A stretch of DNA of 51,915 nt from Acholeplasmatales bacterium (GCA_017444645.1 JAFSWG010000060.1:1-51915); one strand, 5' to 3'; counted from the stretch's first letter, positions 17,199 to 27,020 are shown. A program made the numbers and translations. Notes: a model not told the origin generated them from the letters alone.

Positions 17199-19682
17199 CA
17201 ACTTATCTTTTAAATTATTATATTCTTCAACAGAAACAATATTTTTACATTTAGGGTAATTACTACATCCATAGAATGTATTTCCTTGGTTAGAACCAAA
17301 TCTAGCTACCCTTTTTACAATATGTCCTTTATTACATTTTGGACATATTACAACTAATGAATCATCATATGAATCTTCACTTGGTTTTACTATTTTTACT
17401 TCTGGCTTTGATTCACATTTATTTGAACAATATTTGTTTCCATCTTTACCAAGTAGCATTATAGAACCACACTTAGGACAAACCTCATTTGTAGGTTCAT
17501 CATTGAATATAGCTTTGCATTTAGGGAAATTAGAACATGCATAGAACTTATTTCCTTTATTTTTACCACGTGTAGCAACACGTTCAATTAAATGACCTGT
17601 TTTACATGTAGGACAAATAAATTCTTCCTTCTTTTCTTCCATACATCTATTTGAACAATATAAATTGCCATCTTTATCCTTTAGCATGATTGAACCACAA
17701 TTTGGGCAAACATTATTTGTTGGTTCATCATTATATATTGTTTTACATTTTCTAAAATTCTCGCATGAGTAGAAAACATTACCTTTATTCTTACCAGTTT
17801 TAGCAACTCTCTTAAATAAATTATGCTTACCACATGTAGGACATAATATGCCTGTATCAATAGGAGAATTTTCTTCTTCCTTTACAATATATTTACATGC
17901 AGGATAATTATTACATGTTTTAAATTCACCAAATTTACCATATTTAATTACAATGTTACCTCCACAGATTGGACATTTATCCTCAGTCATAATTGGATAT
18001 TTTGCATCCATGTTTGTTGCTGCAACATCATATAATGGCTTAAAGCTATTATAGAATGAAGTTAATTCTTCAACTTCATCTACATCACCTGATGCGATTG
18101 AATCAAGTTCTTGTTCCATATTAGCTGTATATTTAACATTAATAATATCACTAAAGAATTCTTGAAGCTTTTCTGTAGTTAATATTCCTTGCTCAGTTGG
18201 AATTAAGCTCTTCTTTGATACCTTTACATAAGCTCTTTTTGGATCTTTAAGTGTTTGAATAGTTTGAGCATATGTTGATGGTCTACCGATACCTAAATCT
18301 TCCATTTCCTTAATTAATGAAGCTTCTGTATATCTCTTTTTAGGTTCAGTTTCTTTATCTAAAATATTAATCTCAGTAGCATTGTATGATTCATTTAAAT
18401 TGAAATTAGGAAGTAATGTATTTTTATCTTCATCACTTTTTCCATATACCTTTAAATAACCATCAAAGATAAGCTCTGATCCTGTTGTTGACCATGTTGA
18501 ATCTGTATTAGAGAATTCAACTCTAGTTTGAGCAAAGATAGCATTAGACATCAATGAAGCTAAAGTACGATTATAAATTAACTTATAGATTTTGTATTCT
18601 TCTTCAGATAAATAAGCCTTAATTGAATCAGGAGTTCTATCTATTGATGTAGGTCTAATACCTTCATGAGCATCTTGCATACCTTTTTGAGTTCTATTTT
18701 TTACAGTACCAACATATTTAGGACCATATTTAGCTAAAATATATTCTCCACATTCTTTTACAAAGCTTGTAGCAAGTCTTGTAGAATCTGTACGCATGTA
18801 TGTAATTAAACCATGAAGCTCGTTTCCAATCTTTTTACCTTCATATAAGCCTTGAGCTATTCTCATTGTTTTAGTTGCATCATAATTTAATTTATTTAAT
18901 GCATCCTGTTCTAGTGTAGATGTTGTATATGTAGGCATTGAACTTCTAGTTACCTTTTTAGTTTGGATATCAGATACAACAAATGACTGTAATCTTTCTT
19001 TTAAATCTTCTAATATCTTTCTATCAGTTATTCTATTTTTAGAATCAATTGTTTTTCCATTAATAGTATCAAGCTTTAATTTAAATGAACCAAATAAGGC
19101 TTCCATTTCATAATACTTAACTGGAATAAAAGATTTAATTTCCTTTTCTAAATCAACTATTAGCATTAATGCTACTGACTGAACACGTCCTGCACTAGGT
19201 GATTTAATCTTTCTTTGCAATAATTTAGATAATTTAAATCCTATTATTCTATCTGTTAATCTTCTAGCCTCTTGGCTTTTAAACATATTTAAATCAATTT
19301 GATGAGGTGTAGCAAGGGCAGCCTCAACTGCAGGCTTTGTAATTTCATGGAATTCAATTCTATTATTCTCATTTAAATCTAATCCTAAATTCTTAGCTAA
19401 ATGATAAGCAATAGCTTCTCCTTCACGATCGGGGTCGGTTGCAAGATAAACTTTATTACCTTTACAAGCCTTTTTTAATTCTTCTACTAATTTAACTTTT
19501 TGAGGCATTACTTTATAGCTAGGCTGAAATCCATGCTCAATATCAATTCCAAGACCATCCTTACCTGTTGTTGTTAAATCTGAAATATGACCTTTAGATG
19601 ATAATACTAAATAATCATTCCCAAGATATGATTCTATGGTATGAGACTTGCTTGGAGATTCGACAATTATTACCTTCTTCAT
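17193..19682 (-). CDS. topA: DNA topoisomerase I with six C-terminal zinc fingers
   Basis: This type IA enzyme relaxes negative supercoils. The Toprim domain has E8 and DPDRE (83-87), and the catalytic tyrosine is Y295 in GLITYMRTDST. At 829 residues it is longer than Bacillus TopA (about 690). The excess is a tail of six four-cysteine units: C570-C573-C590-C596, C614-C617-C640-C646, C659-C662-C676-C680, C690-C693-C716-C722, C735-C738-C752-C756 and C780-C783-C806-C812. Units two-three and four-five are a tandem duplication. It has its own consensus promoter and terminator. Confidence 0.96.
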   Translation of the reverse strand: MKKVIIVESPSKSHTIESYLGNDYLVLSSKGHISDLTTTGKDGLGIDIEHGFQPSYKVMPQKVKLVEELKKACKGNKVYLATDPDREGEAIAYHLAKNLGLDLNENNRIEFHEITKPAVEAALATPHQIDLNMFKSQEARRLTDRIIGFKLSKLLQRKIKSPSAGRVQSVALMLIVDLEKEIKSFIPVKYYEMEALFGSFKLKLDTINGKTIDSKNRITDRKILEDLKERLQSFVVSDIQTKKVTRSSMPTYTTSTLEQDALNKLNYDATKTMRIAQGLYEGKKIGNELHGLITYMRTDSTRLATSFVKECGEYILAKYGPKYVGTVKNRTQKGMQDAHEGIRPTSIDRTPDSIKAYLSEEEYKIYKLIYNRTLASLMSNAIFAQTRVEFSNTDSTWSTTGSELIFDGYLKVYGKSDEDKNTLLPNFNLNESYNATEINILDKETEPKKRYTEASLIKEMEDLGIGRPSTYAQTIQTLKDPKRAYVKVSKKSLIPTEQGILTTEKLQEFFSDIINVKYTANMEQELDSIASGDVDEVEELTSFYNSFKPLYDVAATNMDAKYPIMTEDKCPICGGNIVIKYGKFGEFKTCNNYPACKYIVKEEENSPIDTGILCPTCGKHNLFKRVAKTGKNKGNVFYSCENFRKCKTIYNDEPTNNVCPNCGSIMLKDKDGNLYCSNRCMEEKKEEFICPTCKTGHLIERVATRGKNKGNKFYACSNFPKCKAIFNDEPTNEVCPKCGSIMLLGKDGNKYCSNKCESKPEVKIVKPSEDSYDDSLVVICPKCNKGHIVKRVARFGSNQGNTFYGCSNYPKCKNIVSVEEYNNLKDKLK

Positions 19683-19706
19683 ATTAATACCTCCTTACTT
19701 TTTCAT

Positions 19707-19735
19707 ATCTTATTTCAAATCAAATAATATGTCAA
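19707..19735 (-). promoter_or_regulatory. promoter of topA
   Basis: Perfect TTGACA (19730-19735), a 17-base spacer and TAAGAT (19707-19712). It lies 24 bases before the ATG and has an AAGGAGG ribosome site downstream. This is the clearest promoter in the window. Confidence 0.85.
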
Positions 19736-19802
19736 GGATAAAAAATCCTTCTATCCTTATATAAAATATATATAATATTTTATGAAAATTTTACTTTTTT
19801 TT

Positions 19803-19831
19803 GATAAAATAAATGCCCACAAATTGTAGGC
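19803..19831 (-). terminator. terminator of the ftsK-lepB-rbgA-rnhB operon
   Basis: Seven-base stem GCCTACA/TGTGGGC (one U-G pair in the minus-strand RNA), three-base loop, then ATTTATTTTATC. It lies just after the rnhB stop. Confidence 0.7.
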
Positions 19832-19840
19832 GTTTTCATT

Positions 19841-20521
19841 CTATTCTTCTTCCTTTTTTTCTTCATCAAATAAATCTAAAGATAATTGTTTAGTCTTTGT
19901 TAAAACTCTAGCAACAGGCTCAAATGATTTTCTATGAATCTTACATGGACCAAATTTTTCTAATGCTTCCATATGCATTTTTGTACCATATCCCTTATGA
20001 TGCTTAAATCCATAATTAGGATATTTAATATCCATTTTTTCCATATAATGATCTCTTGATACTTTAGCTAGAATAGATGCTGCGGCAATACTTGCTGATA
20101 AGGCATCGCCATGGATGATTGATTTATTATCTGTTTTTAATTCAGATAAAGGCATCGCATCTATCAATACATAATCTGGTTTAACCTTTAATCCCTCTAT
20201 TGCTTCTAGCATTCCTTTTTTAGTAGCTTCATATATATTTAATTCATCTATTATTTTTTCATTAATAAATACTACATTATAAGCTACAGCATTTTTAATA
20301 ATTACTTTATATAATTCTTCTCTTTTTTTCTCTGATAATTGCTTAGAATCATTAACTCCAGGAATTCTTAAGAATGGTGGTAATATACATGCAGCAACTA
20401 CTACAGGTCCTGCAAGTGGCCCTCTTCCTGCTTCATCTACACCACAAACTACCTTAAAGCCTTCATCATATAATTCTTCTTCATATTTATAAATATTAAT
20501 TTCTTCCTTCTGGCTTTTCAT
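19841..20521 (-). CDS. rnhB: ribonuclease HII
   Basis: RNase HII nicks RNA-DNA hybrids and removes misincorporated ribonucleotides. The 226-residue protein has the GVDEAGRGPLAGP motif with D29 and E30, D121 in VLIDAM, and the HGDALSASIAAASILAKVSRD region with D139. The start is supported by a GGAAGG site, giving a 26-base overlap with rbgA, whose pairing with rnhB is conserved in Firmicutes. Confidence 0.95.
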   Translation of the reverse strand: MKSQKEEINIYKYEEELYDEGFKVVCGVDEAGRGPLAGPVVVAACILPPFLRIPGVNDSKQLSEKKREELYKVIIKNAVAYNVVFINEKIIDELNIYEATKKGMLEAIEGLKVKPDYVLIDAMPLSELKTDNKSIIHGDALSASIAAASILAKVSRDHYMEKMDIKYPNYGFKHHKGYGTKMHMEALEKFGPCKIHRKSFEPVARVLTKTKQLSLDLFDEEKKEEE

Positions 20522-21368
20522 AGCTCATCCTTCCAATCTTTAAATCCCTTAATTCATTCATTATAAGCTTTTCAACTCTTTCTAAATCAGGAATTCCACC
20601 TTTTAAAATACATCCTCTTTTATTAGCTATTACCTCTAATAATTCATTACTTGAAATACTTATATCTTCAAGATTATATCTATTTTTTAAATTATCCGGA
20701 TAATTTTCTTTTAGATAATCTAATGAATTAATAGATAAAGCTTCTAAATCTAAAATATCATCTTTTATGGAACCACACATTGCAAGCTTGATTCCAACTT
20801 CTTTATCTTCAAATTTAGGCCATAAAATACCTGGTGTATCTAATAGGTCTAGCTCAGGTGATATTTTAATCCATGATTGTGTTTTTGTTACACCTGGCTT
20901 ATCGCCTACATTTACAGCTTTTCTTTTAGCTAATTTATTAATTAATGTAGATTTACCAACATTAGGAATACCTAAAATCATAGCTCTTATTGAAGTTTTC
21001 TTTATTCCCTTTGCTTCTCTTTTTTTAAATTCATCAGATAAAACAATTTTAGCATAAGGAATAATATTTTTAATATTATATCCTGTAATAGAATCAATAT
21101 CTAATGCGATTATATTATTCTTTTTATAATAATCAATCCACTTTTTAGTAATTGATTTATCAGCCATATCACTTTTATTTAATAATATTAATCTTGGCTT
21201 GTTTCCAATAATTTCATTAATCATTGGATTAGTAGATGAATAAGGAATTCTTGCATCCTTTAATTCAATTACTAAATCAACAAGCCTCATCATTTGGCTT
21301 ATTTCTCTTTTGGCTTTTGCCATATGGCCTGGAAACCATTGAATATTATATTGGTTGCTTTCTGCCAT
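20496..21368 (-). CDS. rbgA: ribosome biogenesis GTPase RbgA (YlqF)
   Basis: RbgA drives late assembly of the 50S subunit. The 290-residue protein shows the circularly permuted GTPase order: NKSD (64-67) comes before the P-loop GIPNVGKS (133-140), then DTPGIL. It opens with the family segment IQWFPGHMAKA. Upstream is lepB, downstream the overlapping rnhB. Confidence 0.95.
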   Translation of the reverse strand: MAESNQYNIQWFPGHMAKAKREISQMMRLVDLVIELKDARIPYSSTNPMINEIIGNKPRLILLNKSDMADKSITKKWIDYYKKNNIIALDIDSITGYNIKNIIPYAKIVLSDEFKKREAKGIKKTSIRAMILGIPNVGKSTLINKLAKRKAVNVGDKPGVTKTQSWIKISPELDLLDTPGILWPKFEDKEVGIKLAMCGSIKDDILDLEALSINSLDYLKENYPDNLKNRYNLEDISISSNELLEVIANKRGCILKGGIPDLERVEKLIMNELRDLKIGRMSYEKPEGRN

Positions 21369-21387
21369 AATATCACATCCTACAATT

Positions 21388-22236
21388 TTAATAAAAATTT
21401 ATTTTATCAAAGGGGAATATTCTCATATAAACCCTTCCGAATACCTGTTTTTGATCAATAAATCCAAATCTTCTAGAATCATAACTATTTCCTCTATTGT
21501 CTCCAAAAACTAATAATTTATTTTCAGGTACAGTATAAGAATTATCATTTTCAGTAAGACCAATTGAATTATTGATTGTAACGAATTGACTGAAACCATC
21601 AAGTGTTTCTACTTCTTCATCGTCTACATATAGCATCTTTGTTTCTTTATCATAATATATAACTGATCCAGGAGCTGCAACTACTCTTTTTATATAAAAT
21701 ACATCATCAACCTTATGGATCTCATTTCTAGCATCAAATACAATAATATCTCCTTTAGCTGGTTTACCAAAAATATAATTTGCGCACATTATATTTTGTC
21801 CACTTAAGAATGTTGGATTCATTGAATCACCTACAACTGTACAAGGTGTTGAAATAAAAATCATTATGAATAAAAGAATTGATAAAGCTTTGAAAGTAAA
21901 ATTAATTAAATCAATTTTATTATCAAGCTTACTTAATTTTGTATACCAATCTTTATCCTCTAGATAACTGAATAAAATATATGTAAGGACAGCAAAATGG
22001 TAAATGAAAACTATTATTAATAATACAGTAAATACAATTACTCCTACTCCTTCTAGTATACCTGAAAAGCTTCCAAATACTTTTCTAAACATACTTATTC
22101 TATCTATTCCGATTAAAGTAAAAATAGAAATAAATAGTAAAATTATAAATACAATTAAATATTTTAAAAATAGCTTTAATTCTTTATTTGGCTTATCCTT
22201 TTTTTCACTTTGACCTAAAACCTTTGAATCTTCCAT
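21388..22236 (-). CDS. lepB: type I signal peptidase with three N-terminal membrane segments
   Basis: The enzyme removes signal peptides outside the membrane with a Ser-Lys dyad: S138 in GDSMNPT and K183 in YIKRVVAAPG. GDNRGNSYDSRRFG supplies the conserved C-terminal boxes. The catalytic part is typical, but three hydrophobic stretches (about 21-43, 60-88 and 112-133) precede it, where most Firmicute signal peptidases have one. It shares one base with the ftsK stop and is followed by rbgA. Confidence 0.93.
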   Translation of the reverse strand: MEDSKVLGQSEKKDKPNKELKLFLKYLIVFIILLFISIFTLIGIDRISMFRKVFGSFSGILEGVGVIVFTVLLIIVFIYHFAVLTYILFSYLEDKDWYTKLSKLDNKIDLINFTFKALSILLFIMIFISTPCTVVGDSMNPTFLSGQNIMCANYIFGKPAKGDIIVFDARNEIHKVDDVFYIKRVVAAPGSVIYYDKETKMLYVDDEEVETLDGFSQFVTINNSIGLTENDNSYTVPENKLLVFGDNRGNSYDSRRFGFIDQKQVFGRVYMRIFPFDKINFY

Positions 22237-24635
22237 TATTCATTAACACCAAATATTTCTCTTAATTTATAATCATCAACTAATATTTCTCTTGGCTTAG
22301 TACCACATTTTGGAGATACAATTTGTCTTTCTTCAAGTAATTGAACAATACGTTGTGCACGGTTAAATCCTAAACCAAAATTGTTTTGAATTGCGTTAAT
22401 TGAACAAGAATTACCTGCAACACAGAATTCTGCAATCGCAAATAATAATTCATCATCTTCTCCAGATGCATCCTTTGCGCCACCACCTTGGCTAGATTGG
22501 CTTCTAGAAATTGAAGCTCTTAAATCATCATGTGTAAAGATATAATCAGGTTGATATTTTTGACATAAGTAATCACAAATAGATCCAATTTCATCATCAG
22601 AAATATATGCACCTTGAGCACGAATAGGAGCGTTATCATTCTTGATTAACATATCTCCTCTACCAAGTAAGCTTTCAGCACCTGTTTCATCTAGAATTGT
22701 AGATGAGTCAGTTGATGATGCAACACGGAAGGCGATACGACATGGAATATTTGCTTTAATTGTACCATTAACAACATCTACTGTTGGTCTTTGAGTAGCT
22801 AAGATAACATGCATACCAGCCGCTCTAGCTTTTTGAGCAAGTCTTACGATACAATCATTAACATCTTGACCACATTGCATTACTAAATCATTAAATTCAT
22901 CAACAATAATTACAATATATGGCATTGGTTCCATTGTTGGAATTTGCTTTCTTTTCTCTAAATAATCAGAAATCTTTCTTACTCTATTTCTAGCTAAAAC
23001 ATCATAACGTCTATCCATTTCAGCACATGCCCATTTTAAAGCTTCTGCTGCTTCACTTGGATCATCAATTACTGGTGTAGCTAGATGTGGAATATTTTCA
23101 TAAAAAGTTAATTCAACCTTTTTAGGGTCAACTAATATTAATTTTAAGTTCTCTGGTGAGTTTTTAGCTAATAAAGATACTAAGATAGTATTAATACATA
23201 CAGATTTACCAGATTGAGTAGCACCTGCAATTAAGGCATGTGGCATACTTGTAATATCTTGGAATACAGGTGAACCATCAATATTCTTACCAAGAGCTAC
23301 CTTAAGTGGTTTACCATCATTAAAGTATTCATCTGATAAAATATCACCAAATTTAACGACATCAGCCTTATCATTAGGGGCTTCAACACCAATTGTATTC
23401 TTTCCTGGAATAGGTGATAAAATACGAATTGATTTAACCTGTAAATTCATTTGTAAGTTATCAGTAATTTGGTTAATCTTTTTAACGTTAACACCAGGTG
23501 CTAACATTATTTCATATAATGTGAAGGCAGGACCCTTAGTATAATTAATAACTTCACCATCAATTGAGAAAGATTTTAGTGTTTCATTAATAATATTTTT
23601 CTTTTCTTCAAGCCATGCAGGGTGCATATCTGCGGCAGTCATTGAAGGTGGGAATAATTTCTTCCAAGGCACTTGATAATTCTTATATTTATCAAAATCA
23701 ACTGCAACCTCTGGCTTCTTATCAACCTTCTTTGTAACCTCTGGCATTGAAGGCTTAGATTCTTGAATTGGCTTTTGTTCAACTGGCTTTGATTCTTCAG
23801 CCACAGGAACTCTTCTTCCATTATCACTTAATCTTATCGCATCTTCAATTGATATATTTCTATCAACTGCTGGATTACTATAAGCTGGCTTTTTTTCACT
23901 TTCTTCAAATTCAATATCAGGTGATGCCATATTAGGTATATCACCAAATGAGAAATCTTCAGTCATTTCAGGCTTATCAAAAGAGAATTCTTTTTGTTCT
24001 TCTTCAACAACCTTAGCCTTTGGATTAGATTTACCAGCTAAGAATGATGGTATATTAACTTGTTCTGGCTTAGGCATATTAGTTTCAAAGGTATCAAATT
24101 CTTTTTGATCCTCTTCAATTTGGTCAAAGTCGATATTAATTTTAAATTCAGCATTTGGATCATCAACGTCAGGAGCCTTTTCTAATTCATCTAAATCATC
24201 AAATGAAGACATCATACCACCAAACATTTCCTTTGGTGCTTCTTCATTTAATTTATCCTTTTCTTTTAGCTCAGCTTCAGTTTCTTCTAATCTATCTTCA
24301 TAGCCTCCACCTGCAAGCTCTCTAGCTTTATTATTATCTAAGATATCAAATTCATAATATTCATTACCATATTTTTTGATTAAATCTTCCTTAGTCATAT
24401 GCTTATCTTCATCTTTTCTAGCATAATCATAATCTAAGGCTAAATCTCTACTTCCAGCATTATCAATATAAGCTTGTCTATCAGCAACTCTAGAACCAAA
24501 AATAGGTGATGCAACCTTGCTTGGTTTAAATTCATTAGCTTTTCTTAAATGCTCATTTGGTCTATATACCTGAGGAATAATGAATTTTTCATCATCTTCG
24601 ATAATTATTTCTTCTTTCTTTTTCTTACCAAACAT
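22236..24635 (-). CDS. ftsK: FtsK/SpoIIIE DNA translocase without membrane domain
   Basis: The motor region is complete: the alpha/beta core from about 330, Walker A GATQSGKS (471-478), Walker B IVIIVDE (to E580), and a C-terminal winged-helix gamma domain (about 728-790) that reads polar chromosome sequences. The first 320 residues are hydrophilic, acidic and low in complexity, starting MFGKKKKEE, with no hydrophobic helix. Canonical FtsK has four membrane helices here. The protein would therefore be soluble or recruited by a partner, perhaps the membrane protein encoded two bases upstream. It should move or resolve chromosomes at division. Confidence 0.93.
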   Translation of the reverse strand: MFGKKKKEEIIIEDDEKFIIPQVYRPNEHLRKANEFKPSKVASPIFGSRVADRQAYIDNAGSRDLALDYDYARKDEDKHMTKEDLIKKYGNEYYEFDILDNNKARELAGGGYEDRLEETEAELKEKDKLNEEAPKEMFGGMMSSFDDLDELEKAPDVDDPNAEFKINIDFDQIEEDQKEFDTFETNMPKPEQVNIPSFLAGKSNPKAKVVEEEQKEFSFDKPEMTEDFSFGDIPNMASPDIEFEESEKKPAYSNPAVDRNISIEDAIRLSDNGRRVPVAEESKPVEQKPIQESKPSMPEVTKKVDKKPEVAVDFDKYKNYQVPWKKLFPPSMTAADMHPAWLEEKKNIINETLKSFSIDGEVINYTKGPAFTLYEIMLAPGVNVKKINQITDNLQMNLQVKSIRILSPIPGKNTIGVEAPNDKADVVKFGDILSDEYFNDGKPLKVALGKNIDGSPVFQDITSMPHALIAGATQSGKSVCINTILVSLLAKNSPENLKLILVDPKKVELTFYENIPHLATPVIDDPSEAAEALKWACAEMDRRYDVLARNRVRKISDYLEKRKQIPTMEPMPYIVIIVDEFNDLVMQCGQDVNDCIVRLAQKARAAGMHVILATQRPTVDVVNGTIKANIPCRIAFRVASSTDSSTILDETGAESLLGRGDMLIKNDNAPIRAQGAYISDDEIGSICDYLCQKYQPDYIFTHDDLRASISRSQSSQGGGAKDASGEDDELLFAIAEFCVAGNSCSINAIQNNFGLGFNRAQRIVQLLEERQIVSPKCGTKPREILVDDYKLREIFGVNE

Positions 24636-24637
24636 TT

Positions 24638-25531
24638 TTAGTTGCCTCCCATTTTCATTTTCATATTAGAATCAAATAAAGATTCATATTTTGCTTTATC
24701 ACTCATAACACTATAATACCTTGATAAATATTTATATTCTTCTTTTATCTTTTCATCTGTAACAGTATTATTTTTAAAATCAATAAAATCATTATCTATC
24801 GCACTAGTAATTTCATCAATATTAGTTTCGATATTCACTTCTTTATTCAAGACTTTCTTACTATAAATCTTAAATGTTTCTTCTCCCACTACTGTAATTA
24901 CAACTAAGCAAAGTTTATCTAAAATTTTAGGCATAACTGTATCAAATGCTAATCTCTTACCCCAGTTTGCAGGATTAATAATACTTAATATTTTATGAAC
25001 CTTACCAACTGATTTAGTTACATCTACACCGACATTAAAAGCTCTTGAATTAACAACTGATGATGTCTTTCTTGAAACATCTGCAATAAAAGATATTTTC
25101 ATTTTTCTAATTAATCTAATTCCTCTTTTACCTAATATTTCATCTACTCTTTTTTCAATATATCCAAGTAATAAAATTGCTTCATCTACAGTTATTTCAA
25201 GTAATGGATATTTACTTTTAGGATAAAATCTTGAAGCAATACCATATGCTAAATCCTTTGATAAGCTATAACAATGGGCAACTCTTCCTGTTTTACCTCT
25301 AAGTTTTTTATCTTTATAAGCTCTTTGAGCTTCATAAATTAAATCTTTAGCTTCAGCTTCTGTTAAGGAATCATCTTCTGTCTTTATAAAATATTTTTTA
25401 TCGCCTATTGATGCAACTACAATAATTGCATAAATCAAGCCAATAAGGGCAATACCAAAAAGTATGCCGATTAAAAAACTTAAAATTGTACTGAAACTGA
25501 TTTCAAAAATCCACAATTTTAATAAAAACAT
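24638..25531 (-). CDS. membrane protein of unknown function, encoded directly before ftsK
   Basis: The 297-residue product has a long hydrophobic N-terminus (about residues 8-43, one or two helices), then a mostly helical cytoplasmic-looking region. A weakly amphipathic stretch near 195-215 (LDKLCLVVITVVGEETF) might touch the membrane. I recognise no family. It is the first gene of an operon that continues into ftsK two bases later, lepB, rbgA and rnhB, so a role in division or envelope processes is possible. This is inference from position only. Confidence 0.7.
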   Translation of the reverse strand: MFLLKLWIFEISFSTILSFLIGILFGIALIGLIYAIIVVASIGDKKYFIKTEDDSLTEAEAKDLIYEAQRAYKDKKLRGKTGRVAHCYSLSKDLAYGIASRFYPKSKYPLLEITVDEAILLLGYIEKRVDEILGKRGIRLIRKMKISFIADVSRKTSSVVNSRAFNVGVDVTKSVGKVHKILSIINPANWGKRLAFDTVMPKILDKLCLVVITVVGEETFKIYSKKVLNKEVNIETNIDEITSAIDNDFIDFKNNTVTDEKIKEEYKYLSRYYSVMSDKAKYESLFDSNMKMKMGGN

Positions 25532-25553
25532 AACAAAGCCTCCACTAAAATAT

Positions 25554-25582
25554 ATTATATAATAATATATATCAATTTTAAA
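25554..25582 (-). promoter_or_regulatory. candidate promoter of the unknown-ftsK-lepB-rbgA-rnhB operon
   Basis: TTTAAA (25577-25582), a 17-base spacer and TATAAT (25554-25559). The -35 is poor and the region is very AT-rich. Confidence 0.45.
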
Positions 25583-25604
25583 GATAGTTTTTCTTTTACA
25601 TATA

Positions 25605-25643
25605 TAAAAAAATCAACCATCAAATATAGATAATTGATTTTTT
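25605..25643 (-). terminator. terminator of the HD-GYP gene
   Basis: Ten-base AT-rich stem AAAAAATCAA/TTGATTTTTT with a loop of about 18 bases, just after the stop of the HD-GYP gene. Confidence 0.6.
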
Positions 25644-25648
25644 ATAAT

Positions 25649-26962
25649 TTATTCAGCTTGTACTTTCTTAAAATCTTCTAATACAGTTTTAAATATTTCA
25701 ACTATATTAGGATCAAAATGAGTTCCTGCATCTTTTATTATAATATTGATTGCATCATCTACTGGCATAGGCTTTTTATATACTCTTTCAGCAACTAGGG
25801 CATCAAATACATCAGCAATTGCCATTATTCTGGCAGGAAGTGGTATTTCTTCTTCCTTTTTACCCTCAGGATAACCTCTACCATTCCATTTTTCATGGTG
25901 ATACATTGCTACATCATAAGCAACATTTAAAAATTCCTTATCGCCTAAATCATTTAAAATACTTTTGATAATTTCTCCACCCTTTGTAGTATGGATTTTC
26001 ATCTTATCAAATTCTTCATCTGTTAATTTACCAGGCTTACAAAGTATTAAATCACTTACTGCAATTTTACCAATATCATGTAGTGGTGCCGCATTAATAA
26101 TATATTCAGTCATTTTATCATTTAATATATTATTGTATTTAGGATCTTCTCTCATTTTATTTACTAAAATAGAAACATATTTTTTAGTTCTTTTAATATG
26201 CTCTCCTGTTTCAATATCTCTAGATTCAATAATATCAGCCAAATGCTCAATAACACTATTTTGTAGATGGTTTTTAGCTAATATTTCATCTTGTACTTTG
26301 TTATTTAGCATAACCTGTTCTTCAATCATTATTGAATTACGCTTTGTAATAGAGAATCCTATAAAGTCAATTGCGGTTATACAAATAATATTAGGTGAAC
26401 AATAATGGAAAAATACTTCGATAAATCTTTTAAAAGTTAAAGCTGATAATCTATTATTAACATCTTCAGCTTCAGCTGATGTTAAAGGTTTTAATAAATT
26501 AGCATCATACATACCAAATATATAAGAACCATAAATAGAGAATATTACTAATAATATAGAGAAAATATACGTTAAAACTGTTAATTTCTTACTATTTTTA
26601 TATTGAGCACTAAGTAATGTAGGTATAGATAAAACTAATATTGCATGGAATGAAAATGCGATATTTAATTCTAAAATTGAATAATATGAAATAATTATAA
26701 TTAGTATTTTAAACCAATTATATTCTAGTACAGATATTTCTTTTTCTAATAATTTATCATGAACAATATATATTCCAAGTGGTATTAATGAATGAATAAA
26801 TAATTCAATCATTGCCAATCTCATCATTAATTTTTCGGCTGTAAAAACACCAACCTCATTTAACAGTAATACTACTAAACCCAATATACCAATTACTAGT
26901 ATACAAATCATATTAAATCTATTGGCTCTTTTTTCTGCATATTTATATAATTGACTATTCAA
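25649..26962 (-). CDS. membrane HD-GYP domain protein, putative cyclic-di-nucleotide phosphodiesterase
   Basis: Residues 1-205 contain about six hydrophobic helices forming a membrane sensor-like part. A short coiled segment (210-235) leads into a complete HD-GYP domain: H295-D296 in PLHDIGK, H324, H355-H356, GRGYP at 361-365 and PARIMAIADVFDAL. HD-GYP proteins hydrolyse cyclic di-GMP or related dinucleotides. No GGDEF cyclase is in the window, so the substrate is open. The start is TTG with a GGGGAG site eight bases away. Confidence 0.88.
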   Translation of the reverse strand: MNSQLYKYAEKRANRFNMICILVIGILGLVVLLLNEVGVFTAEKLMMRLAMIELFIHSLIPLGIYIVHDKLLEKEISVLEYNWFKILIIIISYYSILELNIAFSFHAILVLSIPTLLSAQYKNSKKLTVLTYIFSILLVIFSIYGSYIFGMYDANLLKPLTSAEAEDVNNRLSALTFKRFIEVFFHYCSPNIICITAIDFIGFSITKRNSIMIEEQVMLNNKVQDEILAKNHLQNSVIEHLADIIESRDIETGEHIKRTKKYVSILVNKMREDPKYNNILNDKMTEYIINAAPLHDIGKIAVSDLILCKPGKLTDEEFDKMKIHTTKGGEIIKSILNDLGDKEFLNVAYDVAMYHHEKWNGRGYPEGKKEEEIPLPARIMAIADVFDALVAERVYKKPMPVDDAINIIIKDAGTHFDPNIVEIFKTVLEDFKKVQAE

Positions 26963-27020
26963 TATATCATCTCCCCATATATAAATAACTTTTCTATATA
27001 ATTATATCATGAATATTCAA

